Source: Smittium mucronatum (lineage: Eukaryota; Kickxellomycota; Harpellomycetes; Harpellales; Legeriomycetaceae). From it: a stretch of DNA of 56,815 nt. Below, in pieces: positions 1-11,200 of the stretch. The position numbers and the translations under genes were made by a program. Numbering within the stretch: position 1 is the first letter of the stretch; every line of letters begins with the position of its first letter. Where the stretch lies: assembly GCA_001953115.1 (NCBI GenBank), contig LSSL01002242.1, positions 1 through 56,815 of the forward strand, given 5' to 3'. Under the pieces are notes generated by a model. The model saw only the letters and a program-made list of their open reading frames with translations. It was not told the DNA's origin and made no database searches.

Positions 1-436
1 AGTTAGTTTGGATAAAAAGTCCCCATAATCGAGGTTTAAATATATCTCTAATGAAAATAAGTTTAAATAAATATTGGCATGTAAATATTGAACTAAAGAG
101 TACACAAGTGATGGAAGAGATGGTAAATAAACAGACCCAACCGAGAAAAACAAATAGAGGTTATAATTCATTTGCGGATTTTGCTTAAATATCTATTAAT
201 TATAAAAATTTAATAACAGGACTTTATTTTTATCAGAATAAATATTAAATAATATCAATGGCTGATTTATCTTTTTTTTTTATAAAAAAAATTATTATTT
301 TAAACGATTGCGAATCAGTGAAATAAAATTGAACCTATTCTATAAATATAAAAATTAAAATACAGGAGGTTCCATTAGTCTAATAAGCGAGTTGGAGGTG
401 TGTGGGGGATGGGTGGGCGAAGGGGTCTGGTTATAA
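1..436. other. AT-rich non-coding leader of window
   Basis: No open frame or RNA gene is supported here. The stretch is AT-rich apart from a short G-rich patch at about 390-430, which leads into the candidate open frame that follows. Confidence 0.5.
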
Positions 437-670
437 TTGGTACTTTTCTGGAACATTAATGGTGCTTCTATTCGAGCGAATGAGAGTTCCGGAGAGTGGT
501 TCCTTAAATTCAGCAGGGATGGGATTGGTGTACTGTGCCTACTGGGTTTGCTTTTGAAATATTCTATGTGTGAAATGTATGCAGCTGGTAAACAAGCCTT
601 GAGTCTAAACGCATTTTTATTCGTTAATTTGTATTTATTTTTTGCGTATAAAAATATCCATTGGGTGTAG
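437..670 (+). other. Unrecognised open frame, possible exon
   Basis: A 77-codon stretch lies open between stop codons and is noticeably less AT-rich than its surroundings. The translation has a polar first third, then two hydrophobic stretches (about residues 31-42 and 57-70), as in a small membrane protein. No ATG precedes the first third; the first in-frame ATGs are about residues 44 and 47. As a gene it would therefore need a spliced upstream exon that I could not place. It lies about 370 bp upstream of SEC11 on the same strand. I do not recognise it. It may be a real terminal exon or a chance open frame. Confidence 0.18.
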
Positions 671-1038
671 TGATGTAGGTCTTTCTGTGTTTTGGTCCAA
701 TATATTTTTCAATTGTAGACGAAAATGTTATTTAATAACCACTAGTGGTGTGAATATACAAGTTTTATTGGGCCAGACAGCGAATCGAGGGACAGACCAT
801 TGTTTTTTGTTTTTGTAGTATAAGCTCATATCTAACTCTTTTATAATATCCTCGCTACTCATCAATTTTCGTATCGCCCATAATAAATCATCACTCAAGT
901 ATCTTACTACAAAAAACCAAGAATATTATATTATAGAAAAATAAACAATAACTTCTCACTTGTTGCTATTTACACCTCTTTTTCAATCGGCTTCAACCAT
1001 TTTTCTTTTCTAAAACAAAAAAAACTGTATTTATAAAA

Positions 1039-1761
1039 ATGGTTTTTGTAAAGAGTATAAAAAAAACCGGAGTCAGAACTGTAAGTTTAATTTATGTTTT
1101 ACCTATTCCATTCTAAGTTTGATATTTTCCATAGAATAATCTTTTTGGTAACGATGAAAAATTCAATTTTTTTAATAAATAAATATTTCTATTAGTTTCT
1201 TAAACAAACTCTTGTTTTTTTGTCTGTACTGACTTCAGCATTCATGGTGTGGAAGATGATATCTATATACACGAATTGCGAGAGTCCAGCCGTTGTTGTT
1301 TTGTCCGGTAGCATGGAACCTGCTTTTTACAGAGGGGATGTGTTGTTTCTGAATAATTCGAAATCGCCCATACAGATTGGCGAGATTGTAGTATATAAAG
1401 TCGAAGGTAAAGATATACCGATAGTGCATCGTGTCATGCGGATTCACACCAAGTAAGTCTTGCACTTTTACAAAAATAGAAGTAAAAAACTTAATAAAGG
1501 GGAAATATTTTGTAATAATAATAAAAAACTAGTAAAAAGACTGGCAAACAGTTCTTGTTGACTAAAGGTGATACTAATAGTGTTGATGACCGAGGATTGT
1601 ACTCCAAGGGTCAGTTGTGGGTTGAGCGCGAACATATTTTCGGCCGAGTTTATGGGTTCGTTCCTTATATTGGAATGGTTACCATTCTTATGAGTGATTA
1701 CCCGCAGCTCAAATTTGCACTCCTTGGACTACTATGTGTTTTATCGCTGTTTGAAGAATAG
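1039..1761 (+). CDS. SEC11: Signal peptidase complex catalytic subunit Sec11
   Basis: This is the ER membrane serine protease that removes signal peptides from secretory proteins, working within the signal peptidase complex. Three exons are read as 1039-1080, 1196-1452 and 1533-1761, giving 175 residues; family members are usually about 167-180. Intron 1 (1081-1195) has a GTAAGT donor and TTAG acceptor, and intron 2 (1453-1532) a GTAAGT donor and CTAG acceptor. The later AG at 1550-1551 would put an immediate stop in frame, so the acceptor at 1532 is chosen; it gives the family-like run KQFLLTKGD. One membrane segment covers about residues 18-38. Catalytic motifs are all present: SGSMEP (nucleophile Ser53), IVHR (His92) and KGD..DDRGLY (Asp113/Asp119). 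The start is the only ATG that splices in phase. It converges with the - strand gene at 3434-4774. Confidence 0.95.
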
Positions 1762-3433
1762 TATTTGAGGGGAGAAGTGCGACAAGAATCTATGCTCACT
1801 ATCGGATCTACAAAAAAAAAATCCCTCAATGACCGCTTTAACCACCTATTTTTCATTTTTCACAAATTTTTGGATATTGTCTTTAATTTGTCGTATATTT
1901 CTCGCTTACAGTATAATTATGTACCCTTTTTTTAACAAAAAAAGATGAGTTTCGCGTCTATAAAATTCGGGCTTGTACCCATTATTTGATTTCATATCTT
2001 CACTTTACTGCGGGTTTTTACTCGGGTTCTTTTAGACCACGACTATTTTTTTTAATACTAAATAAGGTTTTTTGAGCAATTTAAATTACCTCTCTTGTCT
2101 ACAAAAAAAAGCTATAATATATAGCTTTCCTTCACAGAGAAATTAGAGAAACACAGTATTTCTCAACATAGTCTATTCTTTTCAATGGTTTGAAAATTTA
2201 CAAAGTCATTTATTATTATGCATTCTACAATAAGATTTTAAACAGGAGGAAGGAGTTGCATTGTTTTTTTTAAGGAGTGAAAGGATAAAGCGCACTCTGA
2301 TTCCATCAAACAACTACTCTAAAACGGAAAAAACTTGGTCGGTTGGCATATTCTAAAAGCACAAATCTTTTATTGGAAACTCCATAAGGGTCCAGTTTTT
2401 CTAACGGAGATTATACCAAGTCCAAGACTCTTCAACCCCACTAAGGACGAATAGAACCTTTTGTTTTGGTTTGTTTTGGTTTTTATTGATTTCACTAAAA
2501 AAACACACTGTTAACAATAGCCTATAAAAAAATCATTTTTCAACCGACCAGATCCTTTTGTATTGGCAGTAAGCTTAATTTTTAATCACAGCCATATAGC
2601 TAGCTTGCAGAAGTACCGGATATGTCTAAAAGAGAAGAATATGTGTGTTTCGGTTAGTATACAGCACGCCACCCTCCATTCCCTTGGGCGAGAGGCCAGA
2701 AAGTCTCGGTAAAAAAATACTATTTATACCAGCTTTTAGACAGCGTTCCTTCCCACTAAACAACACTTTTTTTGACGCGCTTTAGTCAAACCCCTTCCCC
2801 CTCCTCCCCCCTTTTTTAAAAAATGACACTGTTTTACATAAAAAATAAAGTTTTATGATGACAGTAAATATAATGTTTTAGGAAACGTGACTATAGCGAC
2901 ACCCCGAACTGGCGAATAACAGGAGGGAGGGGGGGGGGGGGATGAACTCCCATTTTAGTGATACTCTAGTTTGCGTATCGGACTGAAATTGATCGGGGAA
3001 AAAAACAGTCACTTTCTCTCCACTATCATCACTCTAATTCATCGACAATTAATGTCACACAATAGACACGATTAAACGTTTTCGGGATTTGCCTTTCTGA
3101 TTAGATTATATGCGGCTAAAGAAGTAAAACACAAAAAGATTCTTTTGTAAAGTTGACATATTACCAATTGCAAACAGATAAAAGTTCAGCTGAAAAATCA
3201 AACTCATAATATACAACCGATTCTTCAAGCGAATTAATTATTATATATTTTTTCATTATCAAAAAATGCTACAAGCAGCAACTAGCCGTAGTGAAAAGGA
3301 TGGGGCACTATGTATTAAATATGCACAGACACGTACGGTATATAAATCCAAAACTGTAAAAGGAAATTAAATCAAGTACTAAAAGTGTGGGGGGTTGATA
3401 AAAAAAGTAATAAAAATCTAGGATAGGTTGGTT
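1762..3433. other. Intergenic region between convergent genes
   Basis: This 1.7-kb spacer separates the 3' ends of SEC11 (+) and the 446-codon gene (-). It contains many A/T homopolymers, a TTTTGGTTTG-type short repeat near 2461-2482, a GC-richer patch at about 2640-2780, and an uninterrupted run of 13 G at 2929-2941. I see no tRNA, snoRNA with properly spaced boxes, or protein-like frame. Confidence 0.5.
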
Positions 3434-4774
3434 TTAGTCTCTCTTGACTTTAAACATCAATGACGAATTGAATAGTAGAGTATGGAGCAGGAAATTTTCT
3501 CGGATCCGCGGCTTTCCCCACTCAAATGTATTGAAGTCTCCACGTAGTAATAGATGAGAGATCAAAACGGAAATGATATCATAACACAGCCTCCTGTGCC
3601 GCCCAATCACTCGTAAAAGAGTCTTTTGGAACCTTTTATTCTTTAGTAAATTCTGGATTGGGAGAAATTCGGATGGGATTTCGTGTACACTGGCCCCAGA
3701 GCTCCCCTGGGTAGACATTGTTGATGAGCTAGAAAACTCGCTGTTACAGGCAGTCGGCAGTGATATATCCTCTGGAGAAACCCCAGTACTCCCGAGATTT
3801 GCTAATTGGGGCTGTGCGTACACTGCTGATGAGCAGAATCCTAAAAAGTCTCCGGCTTTAAGCCCTGTGCTATCGGAAACGGACTGGGAAATGGAATTGG
3901 CCAATTCGTCACTTTTTGGATCTTTTTTGACTATCCATAACTGTGAACATATTGGAGGACACAAGCGATATGATTCAAGTATACATGAATTTAAAAGCTT
4001 CAAGTTGCGGCACAGCTTAAGCGTCAATAGCGGCTTCTTTGTGCTGTAATTGAAGCATACCTTATTTTTTTGCAAAATGAACCGACTAAATCCAGGAATG
4101 TTTAGCGGATAGTCGTCCGGATCACAATTCACTGAATATTCACCAAATGAAGGGTCGGGAAAGTGGAGGTCATGTTCGGTAGGCGCACTAGGAGTCCAAA
4201 ATGATGCCTGTTCCTTATTTAAAGCCCCTTCGTTTTTCCCAGCTGTCTGAGCAGCAACTGGTTCGAAGGTGTCTGGTGCTTGCTGCTCTTTATCTTTTTC
4301 AAAAGCGCTTTTTGTAGAACTCTTAGAGTTTTCGACATTTTTTTCGTTAATCCTTCGAGAAATAGAAGCTCTAGGAGCGGAATCAGTTAATAAATCGGAA
4401 GCTGTGTCAGATCGGGATGGGCCTATTTCAGAATCCGTTAGTTTGCAGGAAAATAAATCCCTATTGGCTGCACTAAGATCCAACGGAACGAACTCTGAAA
4501 GCTTAGGAGAGCCCATTATTTCTGTAGCAGATCCTATGGTACTGATTTGTTCTTCTCTCAATTTTACTCTAATGCTTGGATTTGTGGCGATGTCGTAAAA
4601 AACAGTAATTAGTTGAGAAAATGTTTCAGAATTTGTTGTTAATATTTGATAAATAACTTCATCCTGTATATTTTGTTTATTTGATTGATACAGTTTGTAC
4701 GGAAAAGAATCAGGGGGCGCATTATTCATAATCCCAGATACGAAATTCCTAGCTATTTCTAATTCACTCGACAT
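3434..4774 (-). CDS. Unrecognised serine-rich protein, 446 residues
   Basis: A single uninterrupted exon starts with an ATG and runs for 446 codons in a region clearly less AT-rich than the spacers on either side. This is far longer than chance allows here. I do not recognise the family. Residues 1-100 look helical and mixed in charge and could be a small folded domain. Residues 100-200 are rich in Ser, Lys, Glu and Ala and look disordered. Residues 215-285 (with PDDYPLNIPGF and several cysteines) may form a second domain. Residues 290-365 are again Ser-rich. Residues 370-446 are basic and hydrophobic (KRFQKTLLRVIGRHRRLCYD, then LISHLLLRG). No signal peptide is seen. It points the same way as the membrane-protein gene at 5203-6027, 428 bp upstream of it. 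Confidence 0.8.
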   Translation of the reverse strand: MSSELEIARNFVSGIMNNAPPDSFPYKLYQSNKQNIQDEVIYQILTTNSETFSQLITVFYDIATNPSIRVKLREEQISTIGSATEIMGSPKLSEFVPLDLSAANRDLFSCKLTDSEIGPSRSDTASDLLTDSAPRASISRRINEKNVENSKSSTKSAFEKDKEQQAPDTFEPVAAQTAGKNEGALNKEQASFWTPSAPTEHDLHFPDPSFGEYSVNCDPDDYPLNIPGFSRFILQKNKVCFNYSTKKPLLTLKLCRNLKLLNSCILESYRLCPPICSQLWIVKKDPKSDELANSISQSVSDSTGLKAGDFLGFCSSAVYAQPQLANLGSTGVSPEDISLPTACNSEFSSSSTMSTQGSSGASVHEIPSEFLPIQNLLKNKRFQKTLLRVIGRHRRLCYDIISVLISHLLLRGDFNTFEWGKPRIRENFLLHTLLFNSSLMFKVKRD

Positions 4775-4985
4775 TAACCAGCTTAAAAAAACCTTAGCCA
4801 GAGAAAAGTTAAGGTAGCATAATGAATCGAAAGCCCAATACGATACATCAGTGAGTTTTACGAATGCAGATGATATCTTTTGGAAATCTTTGGAACTCTA
4901 TCAAATAAAATTTACTTTTTAAATTCTTTTAAATGTATAATGTTATTTTTGAAAATTAGAAAGACGAAATTTACTGGGTCAACAA

Positions 4986-5150
4986 ATGGGGCTAGTACTA
5001 CATCAGGTATTTCGGAAAGATTATGAAATTGTATCAAGCGATGAGATTGGTTATTTGCTTTCTAGTACAGATTTTATTATCTGCACAAAAGATATGGAAA
5101 AGAGGAAAGAAAAGAAAAGAATAAATATGCAATCTTACGTGAAAATATGA
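4986..5150 (+). CDS. Candidate small protein or exon, 54 codons
   Basis: An ATG-started frame of 54 codons lies in the spacer between two - strand genes. The frame is open further upstream to 4953, and a TTAG acceptor-like site ends at 4959. It could therefore be a terminal exon. The translation is not of the Lys/Asn/Ile/Phe type seen in the desert: it has an amphipathic first half (MGLVLHQVFRKDYEIVSSDE) and a basic KRKEKKR stretch near residues 39-45. Another protein-like stretch lies upstream at about 4818-4900 (containing NADDIFWKSLELYQ). I found no GT donor joining the two in frame. The product is unrecognised. A chance frame or a 5' leader of a neighbour is possible. Confidence 0.25.
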   Translation: MGLVLHQVFRKDYEIVSSDEIGYLLSSTDFIICTKDMEKRKEKKRINMQSYVKI

Positions 5151-5202
5151 CTATTTCTCTTAACATTTTCCCTGTGTCGGAACAAATCAAAGTATCTATT
5201 AA

Positions 5203-6027
5203 TCATTTTGTTAAATTTGATAAAGGAAAACGGTATAGATAGATAACAGTTGCAATGTTTATTGTAAATAAATTAATACTTTTATCAAGTTGGCTAATGT
5301 GCATATCGAGGAAGGATTGATCAGTGAAGGTGCATACGTAACTAGTTACAGCTTTCGAGTACTGAGTGCCTATGTCATCGTATTTGGAATCGCCCCATAA
5401 TTTCTTAATAGAAGCAGCATGAAGGAAAGAATTCCAAAACAACAGAGGAGAAGTTTTAGCGTCCTTTATGGGTGAAGAATCAATAAATTCAGGAACAGGA
5501 GGTTCGGGATTTTCTGCATTAAAGCTATTTATTTTATTTATAAATCTGGAGACAAGAAGAGATGCCTATTTTAAAAATTGGGATGGGAAATTTTAGTATC
5601 AAAAGTAAACATAATGTTAGCGATAGTCAAATTCTTTCATAGTAAATTTAGAAAATGGTGAATATTAAGAATTTATAGAATTGAGACTTACAGGAACTAA
5701 TCGTTCAATGTAACTATTTAATTCCAAATAAGCCACTTGATTGATGAAATCGCGTTTAAATATATATACTTTTCTCCAGCCAAAAACGGAAGTTATTGTA
5801 TTGTAGCCACTCTTGAAATGGATGTATAAAAAATCTCGAACATTCGAAATTTTATTTTCAAAAATCTGCTTGTTTCCAACAAGAAAGGAAATCCGGTTGC
5901 GGGTTTCATTCATTTTCTTAATTCCAGCTATTAAAATTATACCGAAGCCTAGAGTAATGGCGAAGACCCCGAATAGGAAAATTGATATCAAGCCTGGTAG
6001 GTTTTTTATATATAATTTGTATAACAT
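5203..6027 (-). CDS. Unrecognised single-pass membrane protein, two exons
   Basis: Two exons are read on the - strand: 6027-5692 (112 codons) and 5565-5203 (120 codons plus TGA), giving 232 residues. The intron (5691-5566, 126 bp) has a GTAAGT donor, a CTAAC branch motif (in CGCTAACATT), and a TAG acceptor, and it keeps phase 0. The N-terminus carries a strong membrane segment at about residues 10-36 (GLISIFLFGVFAITLGFGI), followed by KKMNETRNR. This fits an anchor with the body on the positively charged side, or a mitochondrial inner-membrane anchor. The rest is a soluble-looking domain of about 190 residues with a Pro/Glu-rich linker (NPEPPVPEF) just after the splice. A weaker hydrophobic stretch near the C-terminus (about residues 208-223) could be a second segment. 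No family is recognised. The splice signals make the model fairly firm. Confidence 0.72.
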
Positions 6028-9000
6028 CGAAGTGTTTTAGACAAGAAAAAAGAGACGAAGTTTTTGGATCGGTCACATCAATATCGAGAAAAAAGCGATT
6101 TTGGAGATTTTTATAAATCGAGATTGATGATTTGATTCTGGGATAAGTAATGATGGAAATGGTACATTTGAAGTGACGGAAATGGAAAGTGGGATTGTAT
6201 TTATAAAGCAATGCCTGTGTGTATATGTGTGTTAGTAACAAAGTGGTTTATAGTACATGATAATAGAAATCAGGCCAAATGAACGCACAAAAAGCCAATT
6301 ATATTTTAGTGAATAAGGTGACCCCGAAAACCCTTAATGAGCACAAGGGTCACTTCTGATCCGATTAACTCCATTTATAATTGTTTTTTACATGCAATTG
6401 GTTTAATATTATACATATCTTTCCAAACTTCCAGTGATTTGGAGTAATCTAGGTTTTTACAATGGTTTATCTCCATCATGACCCAGAATATAGAAATGGC
6501 ATCTGCTTTCTACATAGCTAAACAAATTCTTATAATTGGTAGGTCTAATACTGGGTATCCAATTGGAATAAAGAGACACACAAACAGGGGCTCTGCAAAT
6601 TTAAGTTCTGAAAGATAAAAATTATGTAAGATTAGGATGCATTACTAGCTAATGTTCTTTTTCTCATTATAGCCTCGCCTGCTGTTTTTTTTATAGCTGA
6701 GTCTATTGGCAAACCTCGCATAAAGTATAATTAAACAAGCAACTTTGCTATAATCAGTAACTCATCTCTTATTTCTCCCATATTGTGACAGTAGTCTCCT
6801 GAATGGACATAGTCAGGGACTCAGGTGTTCTTTTCAAAAATCTATTGCGCTGATAGAGTGTTAAGCCATCGATAATTTTGGAACAAGTTCCTTTATCAAG
6901 CTATAATCTTATTTGGAACTTAGTTCTAAGATGGGCTAGAACCTCCATCTAGACATGCGTTATTGCTGATTTGCTCTTTGGAATGATCCTTCGCATAACT
7001 AGCGCCCGTAAATTTATATTTTAAAGTCATTTTAGCCATATTAAGACTAAAAAAGAAATGCCACCAATAAATGTGCAGGCGTTATCCTTTTTGGGACTCA
7101 ATTATAATTCATTGATCTTTGCCTATTTTTATTTGGACATGTATTTTGGCTCAGATAATAGGTGCTCTTTATAATAAATGTCTGATTTTAAAGTTATTAT
7201 TTTGGCTATCCAAGTCGAAATTACGAGTTCTTATTTTTCAGATAATCTGCGCTTTTACCCATACCATAATCCAAATTCGACATGTTCCTCGCGTCTGTGC
7301 CATTCAATCAATTTCCGCTATTTATCTATAAGGGGTTTTCGGATAAAAATTGAGATTCCTATTGAAAATATGTAGATTTTTAGACGAACCAGATGCTTTT
7401 ATTCACAGGGTATTTCAAGTTTATTGATGGATACGCTATTAGCTAATAGCTATGATTGATTTTTAATATTATGGTAAAAATGCTTGATTTAGATATTTAT
7501 CAATCATTATTCGTTATATTTGTCATTTTAAACGAATAGAAAATAACTAATTATAAATAAAGAAGTTTATTAATCAAGAAATAAGAAGCTCTTATTTGTA
7601 AAAAGTCTGAAGCTGAAGAATTTGCCATATATGCTGTTTGTGAAAGCCGTTACTTTCCTTTGTACCGCCTTAAAAATAAATAACCACTAATGTAATTTTT
7701 TCATTTTTCTAGTGTATTGAAAGTCGGCCAGGAGTGGCTTGATTGAAAAAGTCATTATCCCTGGTATCAAAAATTGGATAGGTTATTTGCTACAGAAATC
7801 CTTTATTTTGCCTCACTTCTAACGGTTGAGGATGTTTAAAGTTTTTTGCAAATCAGTTTTTTAGCTCTTTTAATTTTGAAATACCATGAATGAGTCTCCT
7901 TTATACTCCACTGAAAATGGCTCTTATAAATCTACTTAGAATAAGTGGCCCAACTACCAATCAAAAGAATTTAGCATTGTTCACAAGTAAACTATTAATA
8001 CCAAAATATACATAAAAAAAAATACCGCTTCGGAGGTTTAAATATTTTTATCTCCGAAAAACTGCTTTTTTTATCACGGAATAATGTTCAGAAATAATAT
8101 CCGATCCATCTTAAACTATCACCTACCATTTTGGAAAGATTGTTATGCCGCAAATATGACACACTAATTTAGGTTTGTTCATTGAATTATGAACTCTTAG
8201 ATTTCATGACCTAAGTTTTTTTTTTGCCACTTCAGCCTTGTAATTATTTTTTTTATTGATATAAATCTGTGTCACTGAATTATGCTCAAGTTTTGTCTGA
8301 ACAATCAGAATTGATTAAAAATGCAAAAATGGTCGATATTCTTCTTGCCCTCATTTCCTTAATATTAAACGGATTATTACGCATGTGTAAAAGCACACGG
8401 AGAAAAGGTGGCTTATTACATAAATATATTTATTAAGATAGTTTTGAAATTTTGATTAACTGAATGCTGCAAACTAAAAGAAATAAATGTTCATATATTC
8501 CGGCCCTGTAAATTTTATTCTCTCCGGGTCAGAAATTATGTTAAATATCCATTTATATAATTTATACCCAACATTCGACAATATTAAGTAGAATCCAACT
8601 ATATTTAGAAATTCTAAATAAAATCTTAGTAACGACTGAAAAACGGGTGACATTTTTATACTGTCAAACCTGAAAAATGTAATATCAGAAAATAGCAAAA
8701 TTATCATACTTTTCCAAATTCTAAATTGAAATCCAACTACTAACATTTGTTTACTAAAAAATCTGGTCTGACCTATTAATCATCTCCTCATTAGCCTATT
8801 TGTATACTAGCCTAATCCTTTATTCCTATGAAAGTTAGTACAGCTCTTACATTCTAAAATTTCCAGAAACCTATTGATAAGTGAAATAAATAATAGCAAA
8901 ATGCTATTAAGCTCTTTCGAAGCCCATGATACAAAATTCTTACTCCATCTTTTGGCGATAATAGATAAAATTTTAAATTTTAAGAATTATAACTGTGTTA

Positions 9001-11190
9001 ATTCTAAAAATCTAAGAATAAATCATATGAAATTCATAAATAGGAGTTTGATGGGATTTTGGTTTTGGAGAGAGCTAAGTAAAAACTTATATCAAAGGCA
9101 TATGTATTGAGATTTGTAAGTGTAATTCGATTTAGACTACGCACTATAAAAAATTAAAAATCATGACTGTGAGGTTCAGTTTTCATAAACCTTTTATAAT
9201 TCTGAGTCCAGTTGTAAAATGACTCACAATATTTATCTGTTTTAATTTGTAGAAATCGAAGAATGCTTCGTAAGCCTACATGTATACTTAAGGGAATTAT
9301 TTAAATAATTCGAATCTGTAAATTTGTTGAAAGAATGTGCATATTCAAGCTTAGAATCGGGTTTAGCTTTCTATTGGATTTTTAGTTTAGAAAAATTTAC
9401 ATGTATGCTTTTCAATGAGTAAAACAGTAAATCTTGATTAAATTAAAGGAATAAATACCTATATTTTCTAGCACGCTATAAAACTGTGATTTAATTTATG
9501 AAGTAATATAAATTTATTTACAGGATATTTAGTATAGTTTTTGAGATTCAAAAGTTAATTTGTATTCAAAAATTTATACCCGAGAAATCCAAATAAGTAA
9601 AAAATTACCATTTCTTAAGAAATTTTTAATCGAGGATTTTAATGATGAGAAAATATAAATAAAATTTTCGGCATTCGGAAAGTCCCGAAGTTTGAAATAG
9701 AGCTATTTTAAAAATATTAAAATATGAATAGATTCTGAAAATTATATTTTCTATCTTTTCATTGCTGCTTGGGCGGTGTATTACCTCTTTATAAGACCAC
9801 TCCTATATTAAATTCTTGATTATTTTATAGCAATACAATAAATATATAGAATTTTGGTTAATATTCTAAAATTGGGCGAAAAAAATACTATTTTTAAAAA
9901 AGACAGGAAAAGCCTAACATACAGGGCATTTGTAATATTTATTCACCTAAATTTACTAAACCCAAAATATTCTGCTTATTCTTCAGAGTTCATTTCCCCA
10001 TTTGTTGGCATGTAGAATAATCCAATTACACACTGGCTTGAAATTCGGAATTTTTTTTTACTTGAATCAGATCGTCTTTGTACCATCAGCCCTCAGGGGT
10101 TCGAATAATGTCTATTTTCTAAACCATTTCGTTTTTAACCCTCTAAGCAAATCAAACTTTTCTTGTCCTAAAAATAGCATTCCACAATAAATTAGGATTA
10201 ATTATAGAAATAGATTCCATCAACCTCCTCAGCCCTTAACAGAACAGTCAGCTTCCGATTCATAAAACCTATATTTTATGTTTATCTGATCAAATTAATT
10301 AAACCATGAGCACTTTTGATGAAAAATTGGTTTCATTTTTTTATATAATTACCCCTAAAAAAATTAAATAACAGTTTTTTCATTGCTAAACATATATTAG
10401 TAACCTTGTTTGTGCCATTATTCTTTTGAGTCTATTCTAATTACGCGATAAAAAAAAATCAACCCCATTCAACGATTGAGATTTGAATTAGTTGGCATTG
10501 GGATTTATGAGAGAATATCTTCTCCAAAAGGTGATCATTGGTATTTGCTGTATACTAAGATGGATTCCTGAAGAAACCTTATCAATGCCCAACCGCTTAT
10601 CTGTTAGAAAAATGTACGTTATTTCTGCATCTTAATTTCATTGCGGAATAAAATGAACTCCTTCTCTTATTATAGAATAATTTATAAACAGCTCTGTTGA
10701 CATAAGGTTGGCTAATATTTAGAAAAATATTTTAACGAATGTTTTATTATTGCTGGTATTTACTCAAAATAGAAAAGCCTTTCTAAAAAACATATTTAAT
10801 TTGCCTGATTTTACATGAAAGTATACAGAACGATTAATATGGTTCGATCGATTTCTAAACTAAGAATAAAATGTAACCGCTTTTTGAGAAATAAAAAATA
10901 GAATCCTTCGATTCTGATTATAGGGGGTGTAAGCACGTTTTTTATTATCAGGATTTCAATAGACAATTCATTATTTAGTCCAAAAGACTTGACCTTAAAT
11001 GTTATATTAGTTTATGATCAAGTTTAAAAGTGAATTTCGCTAAATAAAAAGAAAAAGAAAAAGAAACTTTGAATCCTAGATTTTTCACTGCTCAAGCACC
11101 CCATAAAATTAATTATTTTGTCTGATAATTTGTATACTCTCTTCATTTCATATAATTGCTACCCATTTAAACTATCTAACATTGTAGACA
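6028..11190. other. Gene-free AT-rich region with decayed sequence
   Basis: No gene is supported in these 5 kb. Open frames at 8474-8746 (-), 8874-9110 (+) and 10002-10190 (+) are short, biased to Phe/Ile/Asn/Lys, and show no recognised motif. Around 6780-7380 on the - strand one frame is interrupted by about ten stops over roughly 200 codons, which is a little less often than base composition predicts. It could be a decayed transposon, but the case is weak. A GTCTATTGGC motif at 6701 recurs in the inverted repeats further right. Confidence 0.5.
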
Positions 11191-11200
11191 ACTCATATAA

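Noticed and set aside
2850..2985. C-box-like ATGATGA and D-box-like CTGA suggesting a snoRNA
   Set aside because: They are about 120 bp apart with no terminal stem, outside the usual C/D spacing.
6780..7380. A - strand frame with protein-like stretches and about ten stops, suggesting a decayed transposon gene
   Set aside because: The stop spacing is only slightly better than random for this composition, and no motif is recognisable.
8474..9110. Open frames of 90 codons (-) and 78 codons (+)
   Set aside because: Residues are dominated by Ile, Phe, Asn, Lys and Tyr, there are no splice or start signals of note, and the lengths are compatible with chance over 47 kb.
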